A stretch of 64,000 nucleotides of DNA from assembly GCA_044375555.1 (NCBI GenBank), contig JBILML010000003.1, positions 1 to 64,000 of the forward strand, read 5' to 3'. The notes beneath the pieces are model-generated. The model worked only from the letters and a program-made list of their open reading frames with translations, did not search any database and had not been told where the DNA came from. Below, one piece after another: positions 7,882 through 15,766 of the stretch (positions are counted from its first letter, which is position 1; each line of letters begins with the position of its first letter). Source of the DNA: UBA967 sp044375555. Lineage in GTDB: Bacteria > Verrucomicrobiota > Verrucomicrobiia > Chthoniobacterales > Terrimicrobiaceae. Both the position numbers and the translations under genes were made by a program.

Positions 7882-9138
7882 CTAAAATGCTCCAGCAATT
7901 TCCGAGCCGATGATTCGCAGGCCCTCGCGGACGTCGCGGTCGTCCATCGCAAAGGAAATCCGCAGGCACTCGTGGCGGTGGCGCCAATCCTCGGCGATGT
8001 CGCCGAAGAAGAAATACTCGCCCGGCACGACAAGCACGCCGCGTTCCTTGAGGTTTTGGTAAAGTTCACGCGAGGTTTTCTTGGAATTTTCCAGCCACAG
8101 CCAGAGGAAGAGCGCGCCCTCGCTTTCATGAAGGGCGTAGGGGGCATCGGCGGGAAAAAACTCTGCAACGGCCTCCAGCGCGGCATCGCGTTTGCGGCGG
8201 TAGTAGGGCTGGATGATTTCGCGGGCAAGCCGGGTGATCTCGCCGCTGGCGAAAAGCGGGCCAACGATCGATTGGCCGAAATTACCATTCGCGAGGCCGG
8301 TGACGGCCATCATTGAGGACACGGCGGAGGCGACCTCGGGTGGGCCAACGACAAACGCTGTGCGGGTTCCGGGCAGGCCGAGCTTCGAGAGGCTCATGAC
8401 ATGGATCGTGTGGGGCGTCCAAAGCGGCTTGGCTTCCGAGAAGACGATGCCGGGAAATGGCCAGCCGTAGGCGTTGTCGATGATGAGCGGGATGTCGCGA
8501 CCGGCGGCGAGGCGTTCCAATCTAATGAGCTCGTCATCGGAGACGAGGTTTCCGCTGGGATTGGTTGGACGGGAAATGCAGATCGCGCCGATGTCGGGGC
8601 CAACTTGGAGATTGGAAAAATCGATGTGGTATTTGAAGCGGTGTGGCGCGGTGCGGCTGATTCCAGGGCGCTGCGAAGCGAACATTCCTTCCTCGAGACC
8701 TTGGTTCGCGTAGCCGATGTATTCCGGCATGAGGGGCAAAAGAATCCGCGCCTGCGTGCCATCGGGGCGTTTTCCCCCGAAGAGATTGAAAAGAAAATGG
8801 AACGCGGTTTGCCCGCCGGGAGTGACGGCGATGTTTTCGGGGCCCACCTCCCAACCGAGTTCGGTGCGCAGGAGTCCGGCCAGAGCGGCGAGGACGGAGG
8901 CGTTGCCGCGCGGGGGATCGTAGATCGCCAGTGTGCGACGGAGCGTGGCGGGATCGGCGAGAATTTCGTGGAGGCGTTGATTCCAGACCGCCTCCATCTC
9001 GGGGATGTGTGCGGGGTTTCCGCCGCCGAGCATGAGAGGTGCTGGGCCGCTGCCTGAAAGCGCCTTCCCGAGGTCATTCATCAGATTTTCAATGCCGCTG
9101 CCACGGGAGGCGCGTTGGCCAAAGGCGGAGAATTTCAT
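7882..9138 (-). CDS. avtA: Valine-pyruvate aminotransferase
   Basis: This 418-aa fold-type I PLP aminotransferase closely matches the AvtA subgroup: it begins with a MKFSAFGQRASRGSGIENLM segment and contains a LGGGNPAHIPEM motif near residue 38. The PLP lysine lies in HVMSLSKLGLPGTR, with the phosphate-binding residues just after it. ISRPTNPSGN is the conserved Asn-containing segment, and HECLRISFA near the C-terminus holds the carboxylate-binding arginine. AvtA exchanges amino groups between valine or alanine and their keto acids. Its ATG overlaps the tatC stop by 4 bp. Confidence 0.9.
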   Translation of the reverse strand: MKFSAFGQRASRGSGIENLMNDLGKALSGSGPAPLMLGGGNPAHIPEMEAVWNQRLHEILADPATLRRTLAIYDPPRGNASVLAALAGLLRTELGWEVGPENIAVTPGGQTAFHFLFNLFGGKRPDGTQARILLPLMPEYIGYANQGLEEGMFASQRPGISRTAPHRFKYHIDFSNLQVGPDIGAICISRPTNPSGNLVSDDELIRLERLAAGRDIPLIIDNAYGWPFPGIVFSEAKPLWTPHTIHVMSLSKLGLPGTRTAFVVGPPEVASAVSSMMAVTGLANGNFGQSIVGPLFASGEITRLAREIIQPYYRRKRDAALEAVAEFFPADAPYALHESEGALFLWLWLENSKKTSRELYQNLKERGVLVVPGEYFFFGDIAEDWRHRHECLRISFAMDDRDVREGLRIIGSEIAGAF

Positions 9139-9917
9139 GGGGTCGGCTCGGTTTTTTTAGTGCGGTCGCGCATCAACCACGCGATGCCGATGCAGATTTC
9201 GTAGAGCACGCACATCGGCCCCCCCATCAAGAGGAGAGTCACCATGTCGGATGTGGGGGTGATGATGGCGGCCACCACAAAAATGATTATGACAGCGAAG
9301 GCGCGGGCGCTGCGGAGTTGGGCGTGGTCCACCATGCCGAGCTTCACTAATAGGAGGACGATGAGGGGAAGTTCGAACGCGAGGCCGAAGGAAATGACGA
9401 ATTGCGTGGTGAAAGAATAGTATTCACGCACGGTCCAAGTCGGCTGCCAATTCATGGAGCGCGCGTCATTGAAAAAGAATTCGAGGGTTTGAGGGAGAAC
9501 GATGAAGTAGCTGAATGCCGCGCCGGTGATGAAGAGGCCACCGCCGATGAGAGAGGCAGGGATGAGCATCCGTTTTTCCTTCGGAGTGAGAGCGGGCAGG
9601 ATGAACTCGGCGAGGAAATAGACGAGGAAGGGGAACGCCAGAATCAGGCCACCGTAGAATGAGAGTTCGAGGGAAATCGTGAACGAATCGGCGACGCCAA
9701 GGGATTGAATATTGGCGGCGCGCTGAGGATCCACGGCGATGAGGGGATGTTGGACGGCCGCAGCCAATTTGTCGCGGAAGGCGAAGCAGAGGACCATCGC
9801 CGAGACCAGCGCGGAGGCGACTTTGATGATGGTGAAACGGAGGTCCTCGATGTGAGAGAGGAAGGGCTTCTCCACATCGCCGCGATTGCGAAATTCAAAC
9901 AGGCGCTCGAGCAACAT
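9135..9917 (-). CDS. tatC: Sec-independent translocase TatC
   Basis: This 260-aa inner-membrane protein has six predicted transmembrane helices and forms the twin-arginine signal receptor of the Tat system. The family N-terminus is present as PFLSHIEDLR (residues 18-27; the glutamate contacts the RR motif). Conserved segments include SLELSFYGGLILAFPFLVY and the F-P-L-rich fourth helix FGLAFELPLIVLLL. No tatA or tatB lies in the window, so these partners are elsewhere. It is 5 bp downstream of argH and overlaps avtA by 4 bp, so it is part of a Fur-argH-tatC-avtA run. Confidence 0.96.
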   Translation of the reverse strand: MLLERLFEFRNRGDVEKPFLSHIEDLRFTIIKVASALVSAMVLCFAFRDKLAAAVQHPLIAVDPQRAANIQSLGVADSFTISLELSFYGGLILAFPFLVYFLAEFILPALTPKEKRMLIPASLIGGGLFITGAAFSYFIVLPQTLEFFFNDARSMNWQPTWTVREYYSFTTQFVISFGLAFELPLIVLLLVKLGMVDHAQLRSARAFAVIIIFVVAAIITPTSDMVTLLLMGGPMCVLYEICIGIAWLMRDRTKKTEPTP

Positions 9918-9922
9918 GGTGG

Positions 9923-11290
9923 CTAGCCGAGGAGGCTCCGCCAGCGCGAGAGTTCGCGTGTGATGTTTTCAGGCGAGGGGGCCCCGATGGTTTTACGGGC
10001 GGCCAGGGCGGATTGGAGTTGGAAGGTGGATTTGACGATCTCGGGAGTGAGGACTGGCGAGGCTTTAAGAAATTCAGAGGAGTCGAGGCGATCGAGGGGA
10101 GTATTCAATTCCCGGGCGCGGGCGACGAGGCCGCCGACGATTTCGTGGGCCTGACGGAAAGGAACGCCGCCTTCGACGAGGCGGTCGGCGAGATCTGTCG
10201 CGAGCAAAAGTGGATCGCCTGCGGCTTCGAGGGCGCGCGCCTCGCGAAGGGAGGCAGCAGAAAACATCTCGGCGAGAATCGAGAGGGTCTGGGAGAGGGT
10301 TTTCACGGAATCGAACACAGCTTCTTTGTCCTCCTGCATGTCGCGATTGTAGGTGAGGGGGAGGCCTTTCATCACGGTCAACAGGGTGACGAGATTGCCG
10401 TAGAGCCGACCTGTCTTGCCGCGGGCGAGCTCGGCGATGTCGGGATTTTTTTTCTGCGGCATGAGGCTCGAGCCAGTCGTGTGGCGGTCGCTCAATTCGA
10501 GGAAGCCAAACTCCGCCGAGGCCCAGAGGATCACATCCTCGCTGAGGCGGGAAAGGTGCATGCCGGCAATTGCGATCGCCGCCAAAACCTCGCAGGCGAA
10601 ATCCCGGTCCGCCACGGCGTCCATGCTGTTGGTGGTGACGCGTGGGAATCCCAACTCCTTCGCCACGGCCTCGCGGTCCAAAAGAATCGTCGATCCCGCG
10701 ATGGCGCCGGAGCCGAGCGGCATGGCGTCCATACGGGCGTGGGCATCGCGAAGGCGTCCGGCGTCGCGGTCGAGCATTTCGACATAGGCCAAAAGATGGT
10801 GGGCAAAAAAGACGGGTTGGGCGCGCTGGAGGTGGGTGTAGCCCGGCATGATCGCGGTGCGGTGGCGCTCGGCGAGGCCGACGAGTTCGCGCTGGAGGCC
10901 TTGGAGTTTTTGAGAGAGGGAGTCGCAGGCTTCGCGCAGCCAGAGTCGGAAATCGAGGGCGACCTGGTCGTTGCGGCTCCGCGCGGTGTGGAGCTTCGCG
11001 CCGGCGGGGCCGATGCGCTTGGTCAGCTCCGATTCGATATTCATGTGGACATCCTCGAGGTCCATCTGGAACTCGAAGCGTCCCTCCTCGATCTCGGCGA
11101 GGATTTGGCGCAGGCCGGATTCGATTTTTTCAAATTCCTCCGAGGTGAGAATGCCAGCGGACTTCAGCGCGCGGGCGTGGGCGATGCTTCCCGCGATGTC
11201 ATGCCGGTAAAGTTGCCAATCGATCGAGACCGACTCGCCGTAGCTTTTGAGGAGATCGGATTGCTCCTCCTTGAAACGACCTTTCCACAT
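9923..11290 (-). CDS. argH: Argininosuccinate lyase
   Basis: This 455-aa enzyme cleaves argininosuccinate into arginine and fumarate, the last step of arginine synthesis. The fumarase-superfamily signature GSSLMPQKKNPD holds the catalytic serine loop, and TARSRNDQVALD and GYTHLQRAQPV supply the other two conserved regions of the tetrameric active site. I chose ATG 11290 because MWKGRFKEE aligns with the usual ArgH start; the frame stays open further upstream but there overlaps the Fur-family gene. Only 7 bp separate it from that gene, and 5 bp from tatC. Confidence 0.96.
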   Translation of the reverse strand: MWKGRFKEEQSDLLKSYGESVSIDWQLYRHDIAGSIAHARALKSAGILTSEEFEKIESGLRQILAEIEEGRFEFQMDLEDVHMNIESELTKRIGPAGAKLHTARSRNDQVALDFRLWLREACDSLSQKLQGLQRELVGLAERHRTAIMPGYTHLQRAQPVFFAHHLLAYVEMLDRDAGRLRDAHARMDAMPLGSGAIAGSTILLDREAVAKELGFPRVTTNSMDAVADRDFACEVLAAIAIAGMHLSRLSEDVILWASAEFGFLELSDRHTTGSSLMPQKKNPDIAELARGKTGRLYGNLVTLLTVMKGLPLTYNRDMQEDKEAVFDSVKTLSQTLSILAEMFSAASLREARALEAAGDPLLLATDLADRLVEGGVPFRQAHEIVGGLVARARELNTPLDRLDSSEFLKASPVLTPEIVKSTFQLQSALAARKTIGAPSPENITRELSRWRSLLG

Positions 11291-11297
11291 GAGCGGG

Positions 11298-11786
11298 TCA
11301 GGCTTTCGCCGCCTCCGGATTTCCCTTTTTGCAGGTGCCGCGTTGCTGGAATTCGTCGCAGCGGGCTTCGATGGTGAGGCGCTTGTTGGTCGGGGAAAAA
11401 CCCAGGCGGCGCGAGATGCAATTTTCGAGCAACTCCATGTTCGGATCCTCGAATTCGATGATCTTTTTGCAATCCACGCAGACGAGGTGGTTATGCGTGG
11501 GGTGTTCGAGAAAATTGGGGTCGTAGATTTTGGTGTCGCCGCCGAGGTCGAGTTCGCGCAGGAGACCGCTTTCCACAAGGATCGGCAGAGTGCGGTAGAC
11601 CGTGGCGCGGGATACGGAGCGGTCGATTCCGCGGGCCATCACGAGCAATTCCTCCGCTGTGTAATGCTCATTGGTTCCAAAAGCCGCCTCGATAATGGCG
11701 TCGCGCTGGGAGGTCTTGCGCAGACCTTTGCCTGCGAGATGGGCATGTAGGATTTCGCGAACGCTTTCGCGCGGAATTTGTGCCAT
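11298..11786 (-). CDS. Fur-family metalloregulator
   Basis: This 162-aa ferric-uptake-regulator family repressor has an N-terminal winged helix that includes RKTSQRDAIIEAAF and the recognition segment RSVSRATVYRTLPIL (about residues 57-71). The C-terminal dimerisation domain has the HNHLVCVDCKKIIEF metal-site block and a CxxC pair. The C-terminus carries RCDEFQQRGTC with further cysteines that could bind structural zinc. Whether it senses iron, zinc or peroxide cannot be decided from the sequence. It lies 50 bp downstream of the SRP RNA 3' end and may be partly read from the ffs promoter. Confidence 0.92.
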   Translation of the reverse strand: MAQIPRESVREILHAHLAGKGLRKTSQRDAIIEAAFGTNEHYTAEELLVMARGIDRSVSRATVYRTLPILVESGLLRELDLGGDTKIYDPNFLEHPTHNHLVCVDCKKIIEFEDPNMELLENCISRRLGFSPTNKRLTIEARCDEFQQRGTCKKGNPEAAKA

Positions 11787-11835
11787 TGGGGGAGGCTATA
11801 TTTACCCGGAAACGAGTCAAGGCGGGGGAGAGGGT

Positions 11836-11925
11836 GTCAGAGGTCCACGGCAAAGAAGAGCTGGCTACCGTTGCTGCATTCCTGCCCTGGCGGGGTTTGC
11901 CGGTCCGCAGTCCATGGCCCCTGAC
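11836..11925 (-). ncRNA. ffs: Signal recognition particle RNA (4.5S type)
   Basis: Read on the minus strand, this ~90-nt RNA folds into one long hairpin. Its ends pair (GTCAGGGGCCATGG with CCGTGGACCTCTGAC). The apex shows the universal SRP signature: a GGAA tetraloop closed by GCA/TGC, flanked by CAGG on the 5' side and AGCA on the 3' side, which together form the Ffh-binding symmetric loop. It lacks an Alu domain, so it is the small bacterial form. Its promoter is positioned exactly 7 nt upstream. The ends are set by the terminal pairing and could be off by a few bases. Confidence 0.92.
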
Positions 11926-11932
11926 GAGTCGG

Positions 11933-11961
11933 AACCTAGCGCGGCGAGGGAGAGTGGGCAA
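11933..11961 (-). promoter_or_regulatory. Promoter of ffs
   Basis: On the minus strand a -35 box TTGCCC (11956-11961), a 17-bp spacer and a -10 box TAGGTT (11933-11938) are followed by 7 nt before the first base of the SRP RNA hairpin. Spacing fits a housekeeping sigma-70 promoter. Confidence 0.75.
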
Positions 11962-11994
11962 TGGCAAGATTTCCTCTCCGGCAATCAAGAGCCA

Positions 11995-13065
11995 CTACGA
12001 CGCAGAGGACGCAGCGCGGGTGAGGATTTGCAGAGTCTCTCTCGCGTTGCGTTCGATGGAATACTCCGAAGCCAGGCGGCGGCATGCCTCGCGGGCGGCG
12101 ATTCGTTTTTCGGGGTTGCGCCATTTTTCCACCGCTTCGGTGAGGGCGTGGCTGTCGCCGGCGGGCGTGATGTCGCCATGGACGCCCGGCGTGAGGATTC
12201 CGGAAAAGCCATTCGCCGAGGTCGTGATCACGGGCAATCCGGCGGCGAGGGCCTCGAGACAGGCGTTCGAGAAGGGGTCATACCAAGTCGGAGCGACGAG
12301 CAAATCCGCGGCGGCGAAGAGCGAGGCGATGTCGGAGACCGGGCCAAGGAATCGGGCTTTCTTGTGGCGATAGAGATCGGCAGGGCCGCGTCCGGCGACA
12401 AGGAGCGTCGTGGAGTCGAGCATGTCCAAGGCACCGATTGCGGTGGCGAGGCCTTTGCGTTCCCAGCCGGTGCCGAGGAAAAGCAGGCACAAAACCTCGG
12501 GGTCGATCTGGAGTTTTTTCCTGGCTGTCTCGCGTTCGGGTAATTCCGCCCAAGGCTGAATGCCGTTACGGACGATGTGAATCTGGTCTGCGGGGTAGGG
12601 GAACCGGGCAAGGATTTCGTCGCGGACCATCGCGGAGTTGGCGATGATCGCGCGGGTGTTTTGGGGATCGAAGACGCGGCGCTCGAGTTCGAGGATTTGG
12701 GCGTGCTTGCGATTGAGGCCGCGTGTGAGCCGCTTCCAGAGTGGCTCGAAGGCATTTCGTCTATCCAGCCAAGCGGCGTGGACTCCATCGCCGGCCCGGT
12801 AAACTTCGCAGCCCGGGACTCGTTCCAAGCTCAGGTGGATGTCGCAACCGCTAGGTTTTTTTAAAAATGCGTCGGCAAATTCGCAGGGAGAAGAGGCCTC
12901 CAATCGGAGGATTTCGCCAAAGGGCCATCGATCAGCGGGCCAGTCGGGCGAGGTGATGAGGGAGGTTTCCTCGCCAAGTCCTCGGAGTGCCGCGGCGAGA
13001 CGGAGGAGATAAGCCTCGGCGCCGCCGGTGGCGGAGTGGCCTCGGCGGACAAATCCAATTTTCAT
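11995..13065 (-). CDS. WaaG-like LPS core glycosyltransferase (GT4)
   Basis: This 356-aa GT-B enzyme resembles WaaG/RfaG, which adds glucose to the inner core heptose of LPS. Shared features are the start MKIGFVRRGHSATGGAEAY, the region DIHLSLERVPGCEVYRAGDG and the RVFDPQNTRAIIANSAMV segment that follows the acceptor site. The donor site has VAPTWYDPFSNACLEALAAG with the E-x7-E glutamates. ATG 13065 overlaps the gpsA stop (ATGA), so I chose it over longer upstream readings inside gpsA. Its presence supports an LPS-bearing outer membrane. Confidence 0.85.
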   Translation of the reverse strand: MKIGFVRRGHSATGGAEAYLLRLAAALRGLGEETSLITSPDWPADRWPFGEILRLEASSPCEFADAFLKKPSGCDIHLSLERVPGCEVYRAGDGVHAAWLDRRNAFEPLWKRLTRGLNRKHAQILELERRVFDPQNTRAIIANSAMVRDEILARFPYPADQIHIVRNGIQPWAELPERETARKKLQIDPEVLCLLFLGTGWERKGLATAIGALDMLDSTTLLVAGRGPADLYRHKKARFLGPVSDIASLFAAADLLVAPTWYDPFSNACLEALAAGLPVITTSANGFSGILTPGVHGDITPAGDSHALTEAVEKWRNPEKRIAAREACRRLASEYSIERNARETLQILTRAASSAS

Positions 13066-14081
13066 GCCCGGCGCGAGTTGCCTGAGTCGTTCTCGGGTTT
13101 CGGTGGACGGCCGAGGAGTTCGGAGATCGATTCGCGCGGCGGTTTGGCTTCGTGGAGCGCGGAGTAAATTTCCGCTGTGATGGGGGCTTCGATGCCGGCA
13201 CGTTGCGCGCATTGCCAAGCGCCGAGCGAGGTGGGAACGCCTTCCGCGACCATTTTCATCGAGTCGATAATGGCCGCAGGAGTTTCGCCCCGGCCGAGTC
13301 GCTCGCCGAATTTTCGGTTGCGGCTTTGGGCGCTGAAGCAGGTCACCATCAAATCGCCGATACCGCTGAGGCCGAAGAAAGTATCCTTGCGACCGCCAAG
13401 CGAAACACCGAGGCGCGTCATCTCGGCAAGCGAGCGGGTGACGAGAGCGGCTTTGGAATTGTCGCCCATGCCGAAGCCGTCGCAGACTCCGGCGGCGATG
13501 GCGTAGACATTTTTCAATGCCCCGCCGAGTTGGATGCCGAGGATGTCGTCGCTCGTGTAGGCGCGAAAACCTTTCACCGAGAAAATCCGCTGGAGAGGTT
13601 CGAGAAGATCGGGTTGGTCGGAGCCAATCACGCTCGCAGCGGGGATGCGTCGAGCGATTTCCACGGCGAGGTTAGGTCCGGAAAGAACGGCCATGCGGCA
13701 ATCCGGCAGGCAGTCAGCGAGGACTTGGCTCATGAGCTTGCCGCTGTCGTGTTCGATGCCTTTGGTGCAGGAAACCAGAACGGTTCCGGGTTTGGGTCCC
13801 AGTTCCGCGATTTGCATGGCGGTTTTACGAACGGCTTTGGAAGGGAGAACCGAGATGATCAAGGGGGAGGAAAGCGTCTCCGCCAAGTCCGGAGTGGCTC
13901 GGACGGTTGGGGGGATTTTTACATCAGGGAGGTAACTGGAATTGATCCGGTTCGAGTTGATGTCGTCGGCCACGGCGGGGTTGTGGCTCCAGAGTGTGAT
14001 GGGGAGGCCGTGGTCGGCGAGGATGACGGCCAGAGCCGTGCCCCAACTTCCGCTGCCAATGATGCTGATCCGGTCGAACAT
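13062..14081 (-). CDS. gpsA: Glycerol-3-phosphate dehydrogenase [NAD(P)+]
   Basis: This 339-aa enzyme makes sn-glycerol-3-phosphate from dihydroxyacetone phosphate for phospholipids. The Rossmann motif GSGSWGTALA is at residues 9-18. SCTKGIE, VLSGPNLAVEIA and the catalytic-lysine segment GALKNVYAIAAG follow in the family order. It lies 7 bp downstream of plsY, so the two consecutive steps (making G3P, then acylating it) are in one operon. Confidence 0.96.
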   Translation of the reverse strand: MFDRISIIGSGSWGTALAVILADHGLPITLWSHNPAVADDINSNRINSSYLPDVKIPPTVRATPDLAETLSSPLIISVLPSKAVRKTAMQIAELGPKPGTVLVSCTKGIEHDSGKLMSQVLADCLPDCRMAVLSGPNLAVEIARRIPAASVIGSDQPDLLEPLQRIFSVKGFRAYTSDDILGIQLGGALKNVYAIAAGVCDGFGMGDNSKAALVTRSLAEMTRLGVSLGGRKDTFFGLSGIGDLMVTCFSAQSRNRKFGERLGRGETPAAIIDSMKMVAEGVPTSLGAWQCAQRAGIEAPITAEIYSALHEAKPPRESISELLGRPPKPENDSGNSRRA

Positions 14082-14088
14082 TTTTTAA

Positions 14089-14730
14089 TCAAGCGGCTGG
14101 CTTTGTTTTTTTCTCGAAGCGTTTTTCGGTTCCAGCCATGAGGCGCGAGATATTCGATTTATGACGCCAAACGGCAAGCGCGCACATCGTCGCCGCAATA
14201 CCGGTGCGGATCGCGTCGCAGTCCCCCATCCACCACAGCACAGCCGATGAGGTCGGGAGAGCCACCGCCGCGCCGAGGGAGGCCACAGAGACAAAGCGCG
14301 TAGCATAAAAGAGAACGAGCCAGACCCCCAAACCTGAGGCGAAGACTGGCCAGGGGAAGAGAGCCAGCATGATCCCCGCCGAGGTCGCTATGCCCTTGCC
14401 GCCTTGGAAGCGGAGCCACACGGGATAGCTATGACCAATCACAGCGAAAATCGCCGCCACCACGCCGGCCGGAATGATGTCGTTTGGGGCAGATGCAAAA
14501 AAGCGCACGCCCATTTCAAAAGCCGCCATCACGGCCAGCCACCCCTTCAGCGCATCGAGCGCAAAAACGGTGTAGCCCCAGGGTTTGCCGAGAACTCGAA
14601 GGGCATTCGTCGCTCCAGTGCTTCCGCTGCCTTCCTTGTGCAGATCCACGCCGTTGATCTTGCCAGCCAGAAACCCCCACGGGATGGAACCCAAAAAATA
14701 TGCGACGAGGGCAGAGGCCAGATAAAGCAT
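14089..14730 (-). CDS. plsY: Acyl-phosphate:glycerol-3-phosphate acyltransferase PlsY
   Basis: This 213-aa integral membrane enzyme starts phospholipid synthesis by moving an acyl group from acyl-phosphate to G3P. The three PlsY loop motifs are present: GSIPWGFLAG near the N-terminus, GSGSTGATNALRVLGKPWG near residues 36-54, and the glycine-rich GGKGIATSAG near residue 114. Several hydrophobic helices separate them, as expected. The C-terminus is basic. It is the first gene of the plsY-gpsA-waaG-like run and is divergent from deoC with 98 bp between them. Confidence 0.95.
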   Translation of the reverse strand: MLYLASALVAYFLGSIPWGFLAGKINGVDLHKEGSGSTGATNALRVLGKPWGYTVFALDALKGWLAVMAAFEMGVRFFASAPNDIIPAGVVAAIFAVIGHSYPVWLRFQGGKGIATSAGIMLALFPWPVFASGLGVWLVLFYATRFVSVASLGAAVALPTSSAVLWWMGDCDAIRTGIAATMCALAVWRHKSNISRLMAGTEKRFEKKTKPAA

Positions 14731-14828
14731 TGCACCATGATCAAATCATCGCTGGCGTCACTTGCCTCAAGAAAAAAGACACCTTTTTCAGCTTGGCACG
14801 GGGCGGTGCGGGATCATGATCGCCCGCG

Positions 14829-15764
14829 ATGGCACGATCTAATCCCATCTCCCTCCGTTCGTTGATCAGCGAAATCGGCCCTGTGGACCAAGTCGGGATT
14901 GAGGAACGCGTGGCCAAATACACCACCCGCTCGATCAAAAAAGCCTCGAAGGTTCAGGCGCTGAAACTCGCTGTCTCGATGGTTGACCTCACCACCCTCG
15001 AGGGAAAAGACACGCCGGGCAAAGTCGCCTCGCTATGCCTCAAGGCCCTCCACCCGCACGACGATCCCTCGATTCCATCCACCGCCGCTGTCTGCGTTTA
15101 CCCGCGCCTTGTGAAGCACGCGAAGAAACTCCTGCGCGGCTCATCCGTGAAAATCGCTTCCGTCGCGACCGCCTTTCCATCTGGTCAGGCTCCGCTCGCG
15201 ACGCGCCTCGCCGAGGTTCGCGCCGCTGTATCCGATGGCGCCGATGAGATCGATATGGTCATCAGTCGCGGTGCCTTCCTCGCCGGGGAACTCGCCCTCG
15301 TGCAGGACGAAATCGCCGCCGTCCGCGATGCCTGCGGCAAGACCACGCTCAAAGTCATCCTCGAAACGAGCGAGCTCGAAACCTACGACAACATCCGCGC
15401 CGCCTCGTTCCTCGCCATGCGCGTCCTACGTCCCGGCGATTTCATCAAAACCAGCACCGGCAAAACCTCGTCGAACGCCACCCTTGGAAACAATCAGGTC
15501 ATGCTCGAGGCGATCCGGGATTTTTACCTCGAGACCGGCACCGAGATTGCGATGAAGCCCGCCGGCGGCATCCGCACCGCCAAGCAGGCGATCCAATTTC
15601 TCATCGCCGTGAAGGAAACCCTCGGCGACGCCTGGCTGAACAACTCCCGTTACCGTTTCGGCGCCTCCGCGCTCCTCAACGACCTCGTTCGCCAACTCGT
15701 GAAGGAAAAGACCGGCGCCTACCAGGCCCCTTACACTTTCAGCGAAGCCTCCGGAAGCTACTAA
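14829..15764 (+). CDS. deoC: Deoxyribose-phosphate aldolase
   Basis: This 311-aa TIM-barrel class I aldolase splits 2-deoxyribose-5-phosphate into glyceraldehyde-3-phosphate and acetaldehyde. The Schiff-base lysine is in DFIKTSTGKT, a second conserved lysine is in MKPAGGIRT, and the catalytic aspartate lies in ADEIDMVISRGAFL. At 311 aa it belongs to the longer DeoC group with an N-terminal extension of about 60 residues. The next gene, an aldehyde dehydrogenase, starts 2 bp after its stop, so acetaldehyde released by DeoC can be oxidised by a co-expressed enzyme. The codons are strongly C-ending, a sign of good expression. Confidence 0.95.
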   Translation: MARSNPISLRSLISEIGPVDQVGIEERVAKYTTRSIKKASKVQALKLAVSMVDLTTLEGKDTPGKVASLCLKALHPHDDPSIPSTAAVCVYPRLVKHAKKLLRGSSVKIASVATAFPSGQAPLATRLAEVRAAVSDGADEIDMVISRGAFLAGELALVQDEIAAVRDACGKTTLKVILETSELETYDNIRAASFLAMRVLRPGDFIKTSTGKTSSNATLGNNQVMLEAIRDFYLETGTEIAMKPAGGIRTAKQAIQFLIAVKETLGDAWLNNSRYRFGASALLNDLVRQLVKEKTGAYQAPYTFSEASGSY

Positions 15765-15766
15765 CC

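Noticed and set aside
10013..11377. 454-codon plus-strand frame opposite argH
   Set aside because: No recognisable motif and shadow composition; argH is certain.
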